Assembly (NCBI GenBank): GCA_027492205.1
Contig: JAOZFN010000017.1
Location: 62,001 to 126,000 of the forward strand
DNA length: 64,000 nucleotides
Reading direction: 5' to 3'
Origin: Thermoproteota archaeon
GTDB taxonomy: Archaea > Korarchaeota > Korarchaeia > Korarchaeales > Korarchaeaceae
Shown: positions 8,919 through 18,137 of the stretch, one piece after another
Layout: the number at the start of each line of letters is the position of its first letter
Position numbering within the stretch: position 1 is the stretch's first letter
Notes under the pieces: generated by a model
What the model saw: only the letters and a program-made list of their open reading frames with translations
Told to the model about the DNA's origin: nothing
The model's database searches: none
Program-made: the position numbers and the translations under genes

Positions 8919-10999
8919 CTAGGGATTTGAGATCGGAGGTATCTTACACTCCAAGATTCCGAGGGCGAAGCGCCTGGTCTCCCCCTCCATCCCCAGAGCC
9001 CTGAGCTCGTGGATCATGCGGGCGGCGCCGAAGGGTTCGGCCTCCCTGGAGAGCCTGTCCAGGAACTCCAGGGCCTCCCCCTCCATCCCCAGAGCCCTGA
9101 GCCAAGAGACCAGGAGGGCGGCGCGGGGGGCCGAGACTCGAAATTCATTCTCCCCCTCCGAGCCTGGAGCTGGAGTTCGATCTCTCCGCTTCAAGACATC
9201 CGTCATGACGCACGTCAGCACCCTTAGCGCCAGTGGGCTGTCCGCAGATTCTCCAACCAGGTAGTCCGCGGGGGGCCTAGCCCCTCCGACCCTGGCGGCG
9301 CTCCTCCAGACCTCCAAGAGGAAGCTCTCCTCGCCCCAGTCTCCCGGGGGAGGTGAGGCCTGAGCTCCCCATGCCGCACACCCCTCAGGAGGAGCCTGGC
9401 GTACTCCTTGTGGTAGAGGACGTGCTCGAACCTGCCCCCGGGTCCGTGGACCCTCTGCAGATACCCCCTCTCCGCGAGCCAGTCCAGCCCTGACTCAACG
9501 CGGCCGAGCGCAGTCTCCCTCTCCTCCTCACGCAGGAGGGGTCTCAGGGCCTCCCTCACCACGAGAGCGTCGAAGGGGGCCTGGAAGGTGTACAGCGCGG
9601 CGGCCACCAGCAGGACGAGCGCCCTGGGCCAGTTCTCTAGCCTGCCCTCCATGACCCCGGAAATCTCTTCCAGAACGCGCCTCTCCAGGGACTCCCTCAC
9701 GTCCTCAGGAGATTCCAGCGCGGGCCTCTCCCCGCTCCTAACGAGCTCGGCCATGAAGAGGGGGTTGAAGCCGGCCCCCTCCACCAGGTTGGCGACCTCC
9801 CGGTCGCTCAGCTCCCACCCCCGCCGCCGGGTCAGCCACCTGGCGAATCTCTCGAGTTCCCCCCTCTCGATCCTCAGGCTTAACTCGCCCACCGCCCCGA
9901 GGGGATTCTCCCTCTCCCAGGGACCCACCAGGCTCCTCCTGGTCCCGGCGACGGCGACGGCCCCGGCCCTCCTGATCCTGGCGAAGGCGGCCGCCACGTC
10001 CCCCGGGGCGGCCTCGGCCCTGTCCAAGATGAAGACCATCCTCCTCACCAGGCTCCTCCCCACCCTCCCCTCCAGCGCATCCTCGAGCCTCCTCCTCACC
10101 TCCCCGACGTCGACGCTGGCCAGTTCCGCTCGGCCCACCTGGGCGTTCACGTAGAACACCAGCCTGCCCTTGATCGTCAGCTCCCAGCCGGCCGTCGCGA
10201 GTGAGTAGGTCTTGCCCGAGGCCGCGGGCCCTATCAGGATGAGGCTCTCCCCCCTCTCCGCCCTCCTCAGCACCTCGTCCACGGCGGGCCACCTGTAGAC
10301 CCTCCCAGCCGCCAGGTCGGCCAGGGATGGGAGACCCCTGCCCCCCTCTGCGAGCGCGGTGACGAGAGGCGCGAAGGGGACCTCAAGCAGCTCGTGGACC
10401 GCCCTCACGACGCCCTCCCCCGAGACCCGCGCCCCGGCCTCCTCGCAGGCAGCCAAGACCGCTGAGGCCAGGGCCAGCTTCCCCAGGGCCTTGGCCGCGT
10501 CCTCCCTCTCCTCAAGCTCCTCGGCACCCTCCAAGATCGAGAGGAACCTATCCCAGAGTTCGCCCAGGCTCTCCCCGTCCGCCGCACCCTCTCGGATGGT
10601 GGCAAGTATGGACCCGGCCTCCTCCAGCTCCCGTCCGCGGAGCGAGGACAGCTCCCTCAGTATCTCGATCTCTCTGTCCTCGAACATCCCGGGGAGCGAA
10701 TCTATTAGGCTGGACAGCCTCCCGTGGAACTCCGCCAGGTCGTTGACCGAGCCCATAAGCTCGGTCGCCCTAAGGAATCCGATCAGGGCCAGGGAGAGCA
10801 GACCCTCCAGCAACCCAGACCCGGGACCGCCGAGAAAGGTATAAGGTTGTGGCCGGCGCCCGCAGGCGCCGGCCGCGGGGTCAGGTGGTGTTGGGGGAGA
10901 GTCGCCCGCCTCGCGCGTACGGAGTCTCCCGACGGCGATCCCGGGCGCCTTCCCGCCTGGCGTCCGGGTCGGGGGCGCGGCGATTGCGCCGTCGATCAC
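8919..10999 (-). pseudogene. STAND/AAA-type ATPase split by an apparent frameshift near 9355 (ORFs 9224..10999 and 8919..9317)
   Basis: Walker A LILIGPAASGKTYSLA, Walker B MVFILDRAE; downstream ORF continues in another frame as GDWGEESFLLEVWRSAARVGGARPPADYLVGESADSPLALRVLT.... Start is probably internal, near 10815. Confidence 0.7.
10851..10874. repeat. Perfect 10-bp GC-only inverted repeat with 4-nt loop
   Basis: GGCCGGCGCC-CGCA-GGCGCCGGCC. Confidence 0.85.
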
Positions 11000-11155
11000 C
11001 CGCCACAGGGGTCACGAGGGTTCCCTGGGCCGACCGGGCCTCACGACCGTGAGAGGATCACTCCCTGCCGCCAGCCTCCAAGGGAGGCCTGCGTCGATCC
11101 GATTCCAGGGGGCCGCGCGCAATCTTTATCTTCACAGAATGCACATAACTCACAG

Positions 11156-11443
11156 ATGGCGAATATCACGCTGAGCATTCCGGAGGACCTCTACCGGCTG
11201 ATGAAGAGGTACAAGAGCATCAACTGGTCCGAGATCGCCAGGAGGGCGATAGTCAGGGAGGTCCTCTACAGGAAGGCGCGGGACGAGGGGCTCACCCTGA
11301 GGGAGCTCGACATGCTCTTGGACGTCAGCGGGATACCCCTGACCGGCGAGAGGCCGACGGTTGGCGAGGGGGAACTCCAGGATAGGCTGATGAGGAGGGA
11401 GCGGAGGAGGATGGAGGGGCTGAGGGAGGGGGTTCCATCGTGA
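11156..11443 (+). CDS. VapB-type antitoxin
   Basis: MANITLSIPEDLYRLMKRYKSINWSEIARRAIVREVLYRKARDEGLTLRELDMLL; overlaps downstream PIN gene; CTTTAT box about 25 bp upstream. Confidence 0.88.
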   Translation: MANITLSIPEDLYRLMKRYKSINWSEIARRAIVREVLYRKARDEGLTLRELDMLLDVSGIPLTGERPTVGEGELQDRLMRRERRRMEGLREGVPS

Positions 11444-11778
11444 CCGTCCTCGACACCTCGTCCGTCATATCGCGGGTCAGGAGGGGGGTCGAGGTCTGGG
11501 AGAACGTCACCACGATCGCCCTGATCGAGTACCCGCCGCTCAGGGGATACGAGAAGTTTCGGGGAACGATCTACTTCGCCTCTGAGGAGGATCAGCTGCT
11601 CGCCGCGAGCCTTCAGGAGAGGCTCAGGAGGGTGGGCAGGCCCATGAGCGCGGCAGACCTGCTGGTGGCGGCCATCTGCATCAACAGGGGCGAGGAACTC
11701 GTGACGAGGGACGAGAACTTCCTCGCGCTGGCGGAGGCTGAACCCTCCCTCAGGGTGAGGGTGGAGCACGAGCGTTAG
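11440..11778 (+). CDS. PIN-domain toxin (VapC family)
   Basis: MTVLDTSSVISRV ... SAADLLVAAICINRGEELVTRDENFLALA. Confidence 0.92.
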   Translation: MTVLDTSSVISRVRRGVEVWENVTTIALIEYPPLRGYEKFRGTIYFASEEDQLLAASLQERLRRVGRPMSAADLLVAAICINRGEELVTRDENFLALAEAEPSLRVRVEHER

Positions 11779-12017
11779 AGGTGCGCAGCGCCAGAGGCCC
11801 CGCAGAGCCGGGCATAAGCCTCTGAGGCGGGGCGGATCTCCAACCGGCTCTGGCGGACTCGTCACCGTGTCGGGATGCCGACGGTGGATGCCGAGTGGGA
11901 ATGAGAAAAGAAAAGTAAAACTCATCTAGCTAGGGCCCGCCCACGGGCGGCGTGGGAGGGTGCGTCGAGGAGGGGGTCCCCGGTTCGCGTGGCGCTCGCT
12001 GAATCGCAAGTCGACAG

Positions 12018-13010
12018 GTGCCCAGCCAGCGCCTACTGACCCGGGAGGGGCGACCTCCCGATCCGTCAGGCCCTCTCTTCTCGGCCGGGGACTGGGCTTC
12101 GGGTAGACCTGCGGGGGGGCGACGATTGCGCGAGGGGGGCGTCGCCGGGGTAAGGGTGAGGTCGGTCCTGAACAGGCACAGGAGGAGGGACGACTGGTTC
12201 CTCGACGAGTACTCCGTGAACCCCTACTACGGTTGCCCCCTCTCCTGCGTGTACTGCTACACCAGGGGGACGAAGTACGGCTCCTCGCCACCAGGGGAGG
12301 TCAGGGCCAAGGTGAACGCCCACGAGGTTCTGGCCAGGCAGCTCAGGGCGGAGGCCAGGGCTGGGAGGAGGGGCTTCATAGCGCTGGGGACGGCGACGGA
12401 GCCCTACATGCCCGCCGAGGCCGACCTCAACCTGACCAGGCGGTGCCTGGAGGTGATCTCCTCCCTGAGGTTCCCGGTGCACGTGCTTACAAAGTCCGAC
12501 CTCGTGCTGAGGGACGCCGACCTGCTGCGGGAGGCGGCCGAGAGGGCGATCCTCCCGCCGGACCTGAGGGGGAGGGTCAGTGGGGCCGTCGTGACCGTCT
12601 CCATCTCGACCCTCGACCCGGAGGCCGCGAGAGCGTTCGAGCCGGGCGCGCCGCCGCCAGAGCGTAGGTTAGAGGTCGTGAGGGGGCTATCTGAGGAGGG
12701 GGTCGCCGCCGGGGTGGCCTTCATCCCGGTCCTCCCTGGCATCTCGGACGGCGAGGGGGAGATCGACCGCATGGTGGAGGCGGCGGCGGAGGTCAGGGCG
12801 AGCCACGTCTTCGTCGGCGCCCTGACCGTCCCAGGGGCCGTCAGGAGGGCGGTCGAGGGCTTGGTCTCCCGGAGGTTCCCGGAGCTCCTGCCATCCTACA
12901 GGGGGCTCTTCTCCTCTGGCCCATATCCACCGGGCGGCTACCAGGCTAGGCTCGACAGGATGGCGAGGGAGGCCTGCAGGAGGCACGGCGTCCGATACAT
13001 GCTCCTCTGA
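12018..13010 (+). CDS. Radical SAM protein, SplB-like family; start probably internal near 12.15 kb
   Basis: VNPYYGCPLSCVYCYTRGTKYGSSP (CxxxCxxC), GTATEPYMPAEADLNLTRRCLE, VLTKSDLVLRDADLL. Confidence 0.88.
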   Translation: MPSQRLLTREGRPPDPSGPLFSAGDWASGRPAGGRRLREGGVAGVRVRSVLNRHRRRDDWFLDEYSVNPYYGCPLSCVYCYTRGTKYGSSPPGEVRAKVNAHEVLARQLRAEARAGRRGFIALGTATEPYMPAEADLNLTRRCLEVISSLRFPVHVLTKSDLVLRDADLLREAAERAILPPDLRGRVSGAVVTVSISTLDPEAARAFEPGAPPPERRLEVVRGLSEEGVAAGVAFIPVLPGISDGEGEIDRMVEAAAEVRASHVFVGALTVPGAVRRAVEGLVSRRFPELLPSYRGLFSSGPYPPGGYQARLDRMAREACRRHGVRYMLL

Positions 13011-13218
13011 TCCCCCGCCCCCGACGCAGGGACGACCAAGAGGGCCCCTCAGGGTCCCCGAGGCGAGGCTCCCCGATCGGCCCTCAATCATAGGACACGC
13101 GATCACGGATTAATAGTTCAGTCAGCGGGGGCCGACCCGAAAACACATCTCAGCGCCCGGCAGAGCCCGCGGTACGGTCAGAGCGGCCCGCTCATCTCCC
13201 TTGATCTCGTCGAACCCG

Positions 13219-13578
13219 CTAGTCGGGCAGGCTCTCCTCCACGAGCCTGATGAGCCTACTGGCCTTCTCCAAGGCGTCCTCCGCCTCCTCCCTCGAGAAG
13301 CTGTAGGGCCTGTGGTCGGCGGTCTTCCTCCTGACGAACAGGTCCAGGTAGTCTCGCCTGGCCCCCTCGGCCCTCTCCCTCCCAACCCTCACCTCAAGGG
13401 TCCTCTTGAGGGCGTTGGCAATCTTGTCGTCCTTCGTGGTCCTCAGGCCCCTCACCCGGTGCTCGACCGTGAGCCTCACCGCGAAGTAGGCGGCCGAGAC
13501 CGCCTTGTTGTAGTTCCCGTGGAGCAGGTCGTCCTCGGCCTCCTTCAGGAGGATCCTAGCCTTCTCGGCCTTGTCCAA
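13219..13578 (-). CDS. HEPN-domain protein
   Basis: Helical ~119 aa, KARILLKEAEDDLLHGNYNKAVSAAYFAVRLTVEHRVRG, RKTADH fits the RX4-6H HEPN motif. Confidence 0.85.
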   Translation of the reverse strand: MDKAEKARILLKEAEDDLLHGNYNKAVSAAYFAVRLTVEHRVRGLRTTKDDKIANALKRTLEVRVGRERAEGARRDYLDLFVRRKTADHRPYSFSREEAEDALEKASRLIRLVEESLPD

Positions 13579-14248
13579 TCAGAACTCTCCCCCCGGCCGC
13601 CATGAACAGCTCCAGGACGTCCTCCTCCCCCTCGGAGGCCAGGAGCGGGTTGATCCTCTCCCCGACCTCCGAGGCCAGCCTGGCCACGAGCTCAAAGTCC
13701 CCGGGCCTGACCTCCCTGAGCACCACCAGGACGTTGCTCTGGTAGACCTCGGCCTCCGGGTCCGGCAGGGCCACGACCCTGACCAGCCTGCCCCCGAGGG
13801 CCTCACTCAGTCTACTCGCGAACTTGAGGTCCTCGCCCGACCAGGCCGACCCAGCCTTGCCTGCCAGAATGAACAGCTCCAGGACGTCCTCCTCCCCCTC
13901 GGAGGCCAGGAGCGGGTTGATCCTCTCCCCGACCTCCGAGGCCAGCCTGGCCACGAGCTCAAAGTCCCCGGGCCTGACCTCCCTGAGCACCACCAGGACG
14001 TTGCTCTGGTAGACCTCGGCCTCCGGGTCCGGCAGGGCCACGACCCTGACCAGCCTGCCCCCGAGGGACGCCTCGAGCCTCGAGGCGAAATCCATAACGG
14101 CCCTCCTCCACTCCCTAGAGGAGGAGAATTCTACCACGATGGGGAGCACGGGCCCCCTGGGGGGCTCGAAATAAAAAGGAGCGGCCGGCGGTCGAAGCTC
14201 TAGAGACGGTTCGCGCCTCTTTACCCCCCAGCGGATCACGTGCGACAA
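13556..14248 (-). CDS. MNT-like nucleotidyltransferase-fold protein with duplicated core; pairs with the HEPN gene
   Basis: Overlaps HEPN ORF; internal repeat GGRLVRVVALPDPEAEVYQSNVLVVLREVRPGDFELVARLASEVGERINPLLASEGEEDVLELF twice. Canonical GS...DxD motif not evident. Confidence 0.6.
   Translation of the reverse strand: MSHVIRWGVKRREPSLELRPPAAPFYFEPPRGPVLPIVVEFSSSREWRRAVMDFASRLEASLGGRLVRVVALPDPEAEVYQSNVLVVLREVRPGDFELVARLASEVGERINPLLASEGEEDVLELFILAGKAGSAWSGEDLKFASRLSEALGGRLVRVVALPDPEAEVYQSNVLVVLREVRPGDFELVARLASEVGERINPLLASEGEEDVLELFMAAGGRVLIGQGREG
13602..13800. repeat. Copy 1 of exact 199-bp direct repeat (copy 2 at 13869..14067, period 267 bp)
   Basis: Base-by-base comparison of the two segments shows no mismatch. 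Confidence 0.95.
13869..14067. repeat. Copy 2 of exact 199-bp direct repeat
   Basis: Identical to 13602..13800; offset 267 = 89 codons, in frame. Confidence 0.95.
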
Positions 14249-14475
14249 ACATCACGCCCGGTATACCGGAGGAGCTGTACAGGCTTGTCGAGGAGAACGG
14301 GAGCGTCGACTGGCGTGAGGTGTCAGGGAGAGCCGTGGTCAGGGGGCTCCCGCACGAAAGCGCAAGACGAGGGTTCCACGCTGAGGAAGCTTAACCTGCT
14401 GCCGGGGACCAGTGGAACAGGCCCCACTGGAGGTCGCCGACTGAGGGCGAGGGGGTCCGTGGGAGGATTTCTGAG
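14242..14475 (+). pseudogene. Decayed VapB antitoxin related to the one at 11156
   Basis: ATNITPGIPEELYRLVEENGSVDWREVSGRAVVRGLPHES then, in another frame, KAQDEGSTLRKLNLLPGTSGTGPTGGRRLRARGS; start codon and frame lost. Confidence 0.7.
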
Positions 14476-14747
14476 CTCGGGTGTGGGCCTCCCGGTGTCG
14501 CTTCTGGGTACCGCCTTAAGGGCGGGGTCAGACGCAACAGTTGACTTGACCACTTTACCTTTCCGCTTTATTGTTGATAGGTGAATCCGCCGAAGTAGTT
14601 AGGGAGACAGCCTCATTCGAAGCGTCGGACTTTGAGGCGCCCCCACAGACACATCTCCGAGGGATCCGGAGACCCGCCGAGGCGGCCGTCGAGATTCCTC
14701 CGACAAACTTAAAATGTAAGAAAAGTAAGATTTGTTGGAGTCTGCTC

Positions 14748-15014
14748 ATGGGAGAGAGGGGCGAGTGCGCGAAGAGGAGGATCGTGTACGGGGTCGTCAC
14801 GGTGAGTTCGAAGGGCCAGATCTCCATACCGGTGGCTGCCAGGGAGGACCTCGACATCAAGGAGGGAGACCAGCTGCTGGTTCTCAGGAGGAGGGACGAC
14901 GCCGGCCTCGTCCTGATAAAGCTGGACGCGATGGACGAGCTCATGAGCAGGCTCCAAGAAGACGAGGAGTTCTTCCTCAGGCTGAGGAGGTTGAGGGGTG
15001 ACAGTGGTGAGTGA
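14748..15014 (+). CDS. AbrB/SpoVT-type DNA-binding protein
   Basis: VYGVVTVSSKGQISIPVAAREDLDIKEGDQLLVLRR, swapped-hairpin AbrB motif. Confidence 0.92.
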   Translation: MGERGECAKRRIVYGVVTVSSKGQISIPVAAREDLDIKEGDQLLVLRRRDDAGLVLIKLDAMDELMSRLQEDEEFFLRLRRLRGDSGE

Positions 15015-15150
15015 GAGGAGGTACACATGCAAGGACTGCAAGCACTACAGGCCCATAGACGAGGAGAGGGGGGACTGCTTCGGGCACGTGGTACCAGCGG
15101 ATATGCCCGTCGAGAATTGCCCGGCAAAGGCATTTGAGCCGAGAGAGTAG
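15007..15150 (+). CDS. 47-aa four-cysteine small protein (GTG start), unannotated in ORF track
   Basis: VSERRYTCKDCKHYRPIDEERGDCFGHVVPADMPVENCPAKAFEPRE*; start overlaps the AbrB stop. Confidence 0.75.
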   Translation: MSERRYTCKDCKHYRPIDEERGDCFGHVVPADMPVENCPAKAFEPRE

Positions 15151-15261
15151 CTCAAACTCCTGCCAGACTCGGTACCCCTCCCCACCCAATTTTTCGGCGG
15201 CGAAGCTAGGGAGATCACCTAGGTCCCCTTCACTCATGGGATGTAAGTTAATTATGGTAGT

Positions 15262-15552
15262 ATGGTGAGTAACTTACTGATGAGCGGGGGGAAGGTACGG
15301 ACCAGCGTGTACCTCGATAGAGAGGTCTGGGAGGCCTTCAAGGCCGCGGCTAGGATGAGGAGAGTTGAGGTCAGCCGGCTGCTGGAGGAGATACTCAGGG
15401 AGGAGGTTGTGATGGGCCTGGAGGGGGCCCTCATAGACCTGGCCGGTGAGATCGACTATGAGGTTGACTTCGAGCCCGTCAGGCCCTCGGCCCCGGTGAG
15501 CCCGCTGGTTAGGGAGATGAGGGATGCCAGGGCCGGTGGTGTACCTGGATAG
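15262..15552 (+). CDS. Ribbon-helix-helix-like VapB antitoxin (likely internal start MSGGKVRTSVYLD)
   Basis: KVRTSVYLDREVWEAFKAAARMRRVEVSRLLEEILREEV; overlaps downstream PIN gene. Confidence 0.85.
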   Translation: MVSNLLMSGGKVRTSVYLDREVWEAFKAAARMRRVEVSRLLEEILREEVVMGLEGALIDLAGEIDYEVDFEPVRPSAPVSPLVREMRDARAGGVPG

Positions 15553-15979
15553 CAGCGCCTGCATCAAGAGGTACGTCCTGGAGGAGGGGAGTGAGGAGGC
15601 GCGGAGGGCATACCTTAGGGCGTACTCCGGCGAGGTCACCCTCTCCATGAGCCTCTGGAACGTGGGAGAGGTGCTGGGCGCGCTGGACAGGGCCCTCAGG
15701 CGGGGGAGGCTCGACGCCGCGGCCCACTCGACGGCCCGCTCCCGCTTTCTCTCAGAGACCCTGAGGTTGTGGAGGCTCGGGGCTATGTCCCTGGTGCCGG
15801 TCAAGTTGTCGCTGCTCGCGGAGAGCTGGAGGGTACTGGAGAGGCGGCACCTGTACGTCGCGGACGCCCTCCAGATCTCCACCGCAAAGCACGTGCGGGC
15901 GGAGCTGCTCCTCACGGGGGACTCCAGGCTTGCAGAGGCTGCGGAGGCCGAGGGGGTGCCGTCCAGGGTTCTCGGCTGA
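15524..15979 (+). CDS. PIN-domain toxin (VapC family)
   Basis: VVYLDSSACIKRYVLEEGSEE ... LYVADALQISTAKHVRAELLLTGDSRLAEAAEAEG. Confidence 0.93.
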   Translation: MPGPVVYLDSSACIKRYVLEEGSEEARRAYLRAYSGEVTLSMSLWNVGEVLGALDRALRRGRLDAAAHSTARSRFLSETLRLWRLGAMSLVPVKLSLLAESWRVLERRHLYVADALQISTAKHVRAELLLTGDSRLAEAAEAEGVPSRVLG

Positions 15980-15988
15980 ACTCCCGGC

Positions 15989-16750
15989 TCACCCGACCTT
16001 GGCCAGCTCCTCCCTTGCCAGCTGGACCATCCTCTCCGCCGACCTTATCTTGGCCTTCGCCAGCATCTCCTTGCCCCTCTTCAGGGCGTCGTCGGCCTCG
16101 TCCAGGAGCTCCAGGGCCTTCTCGTACCTGGCCCTAGCCCTCTCCACGTCCTTCCCCTCAGAGTCGAGCAGGTCTATCTCCTCGCCCACCGTCACCGCCT
16201 CGGCGTAGACCTCCTCCAGGCGCTCCTTCAGCTCTCTCTCCTCCCTCCTCCTCGCCTCCTTGGCCGCCTCCTTACCCCTCTGGATCTGCCTGAGCTCCTC
16301 CTCCACGCTCCTGATCGCTCGGGCGAGGAGTCTGGAGAAGTCGGTGGCGTCGGCCATCGCGGTCTCGAACCCGTCCTTGAGGCCGTAGGCCCCTCCGACG
16401 ACGGCCCCCGTCAGGGCGCTCTTGATGCTGTCCACGTCGCCGCCAAGCAGGCCGCTCGCGAGGCTGGCCAGGCCGCCTCCTGTTATCGCCCCCCAGAGGG
16501 ACTTCCTGACTATACCCCCTCCCTCGACCTGGTAGACAACCTTGATGTCCCTGTCGACCGGGGCAGCCACGAGCGTTCCCCTCTCGTCCATGTAGCGGAC
16601 CCTCATCCGGGCGAAGTCCTCGGAGATCTCCTTGTCCGATATGGCCGTGCCCTCCATGGCGAGGTGCGTCATGAGCCTCTCGACGAAGCTCTCGAAGTAC
16701 TCGCTCAGATCTTGAACGTAGTAGTAGAACGAGTCGACCTTGTAGCTCAT
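15989..16750 (-). CDS. Hypothetical protein with glycine-rich segment and C-terminal coiled coil
   Basis: Good coding ORF; GAITGGGLASLASGLLGG...GAVVGGAYGLKDG then long charged heptad region. Confidence 0.8.
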   Translation of the reverse strand: MSYKVDSFYYYVQDLSEYFESFVERLMTHLAMEGTAISDKEISEDFARMRVRYMDERGTLVAAPVDRDIKVVYQVEGGGIVRKSLWGAITGGGLASLASGLLGGDVDSIKSALTGAVVGGAYGLKDGFETAMADATDFSRLLARAIRSVEEELRQIQRGKEAAKEARRREERELKERLEEVYAEAVTVGEEIDLLDSEGKDVERARARYEKALELLDEADDALKRGKEMLAKAKIRSAERMVQLAREELAKVG

Positions 16751-16836
16751 ACGCCGAACTCTCGTTCTGCAGATTTAAACGCACTGGACGCCCGATCTAG
16801 CCTCAGAGTCGGCGACCGACCCGGCTTTTCGAACGG

Positions 16837-18069
16837 CTAGCCCTCGGGGAGCAGGCCAATCTCCCTGAGCTGTGACAGGGTCCTCTCCCTGAGCTCCGCG
16901 GTCGTAGGCAGGTCGGCGACCAACCGCCCGCCCTCGAGGAACTTCACGTAGGCCGGCTCGGCCCTCGCTCCGCAGTCCGGGCAGGTCGGGGGGTCCGAGC
17001 CCTTTGGCAGAACGAAGTACCTGAGGCAGCCGGGGCACCTGAAGACGTCCTTCGCCCCGGACTTGATCCCCCTCTTGGCCCTGGGCTCCCCCTCCACCTC
17101 GACCACGTCCATGCCGAAGTCCACGGGGTCGGCCCCGCAGATCCTGCTTCCGACGCCGAAAGCGTCGGCGCCCGCCCTCGACAGGCTCTCAACCGAGACC
17201 TCGTCCAGTCCGCCGGACACGAATATCTTGACGTGCTTGTAGCCCCTAACGTCGAGCTCCCAGCGGACCTCCCTCACAATCTCCTCCATCCTCCCCCTCC
17301 TGGAGGAAGGCGTGTCCAGCCTGACGCCGTAGAGCCTCTCCCCGAGCGCCTCTGCGGCCTTGATCGCCTCGGTCTTCTCGTCGCAGAGCGTGTCGACGAG
17401 GGCTATCCTGGGCACGTCCTCCGGCACGGCCTCGTCGAATGCCCTCCAGGCCCTCACCTGGTCGCCTGCTATTATGATGAGGGCGTGCGGCATCGTGCCG
17501 ACGGGCTTGAAGCCGAGCTCCTCGACCAGTATGCCGGATGAGCCGTCCAGGCCGCCGATCAGGCCGGCCCTCTCGATCGCGAGGGAGATGGCCGGGTGGT
17601 TCCTCCTTATGCCGAAGTTGACGACCGGCTTCCCGCCGGCCGCGACCTTCACGTGCGCCGCCGCCGTTGCGACGCCGGACATGGAGCAGAGGAAGCCGAG
17701 GAGGGACGTCTCCAGCGGGCCGAACTCGGAGTAGGGCCCCTCAATCCTCACGACGGGCAGGCCGGGCTCGAAGACGCTGCCGTCGGGCAGGGCGTAGAGG
17801 TCGACCCTCCTGCCCTCCAAGAGCCTGACGACCTCCTCCACTCCGGCCAGGACGCCCCACTCGAACCTGCCGCCTCTCCTGGACCTCGGAAGGCTCCGGG
17901 CCGCGATCTCGGCCACCACCCTGGTGTCCTCCAGGCCCAGGTGTCTGAGGGTCTCCATCGTCCTGAGGAAGTAGACGTCCACGACCTTCCCGGCCTTGAT
18001 CTCCTCACCGGACACGACGTAGAACGGCCTACCCTCGCGGTCACCCTCGGGGTCGGGCATCTCCATCAC
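16837..18069 (-). CDS. pncB: Nicotinate phosphoribosyltransferase with C-terminal zinc-ribbon segment
   Basis: VDVYFLRTMETLRHLG ... VNFGIRRNHPAISLAIERAGLIGGLDGSSG ... SGGLDEVSVESLSRAGADAFGVGSRI ... CPGC...CPDC. Confidence 0.92.
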   Translation of the reverse strand: MMEMPDPEGDREGRPFYVVSGEEIKAGKVVDVYFLRTMETLRHLGLEDTRVVAEIAARSLPRSRRGGRFEWGVLAGVEEVVRLLEGRRVDLYALPDGSVFEPGLPVVRIEGPYSEFGPLETSLLGFLCSMSGVATAAAHVKVAAGGKPVVNFGIRRNHPAISLAIERAGLIGGLDGSSGILVEELGFKPVGTMPHALIIIAGDQVRAWRAFDEAVPEDVPRIALVDTLCDEKTEAIKAAEALGERLYGVRLDTPSSRRGRMEEIVREVRWELDVRGYKHVKIFVSGGLDEVSVESLSRAGADAFGVGSRICGADPVDFGMDVVEVEGEPRAKRGIKSGAKDVFRCPGCLRYFVLPKGSDPPTCPDCGARAEPAYVKFLEGGRLVADLPTTAELRERTLSQLREIGLLPEG

Positions 18070-18137
18070 CGCCGCGGCTCCCGGGTTCGATATAACGTTC
18101 CCAACCCCTCACTCCGGAGGCGTTAATACTGTGTCCC

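Noticed and set aside
10724-11155. N-terminal extension of the VapB ORF starting at 10724
   Set aside because: Arg/Gly/Pro-rich, overlaps the ATPase start region and hairpin; the real start is MANITLS at 11156
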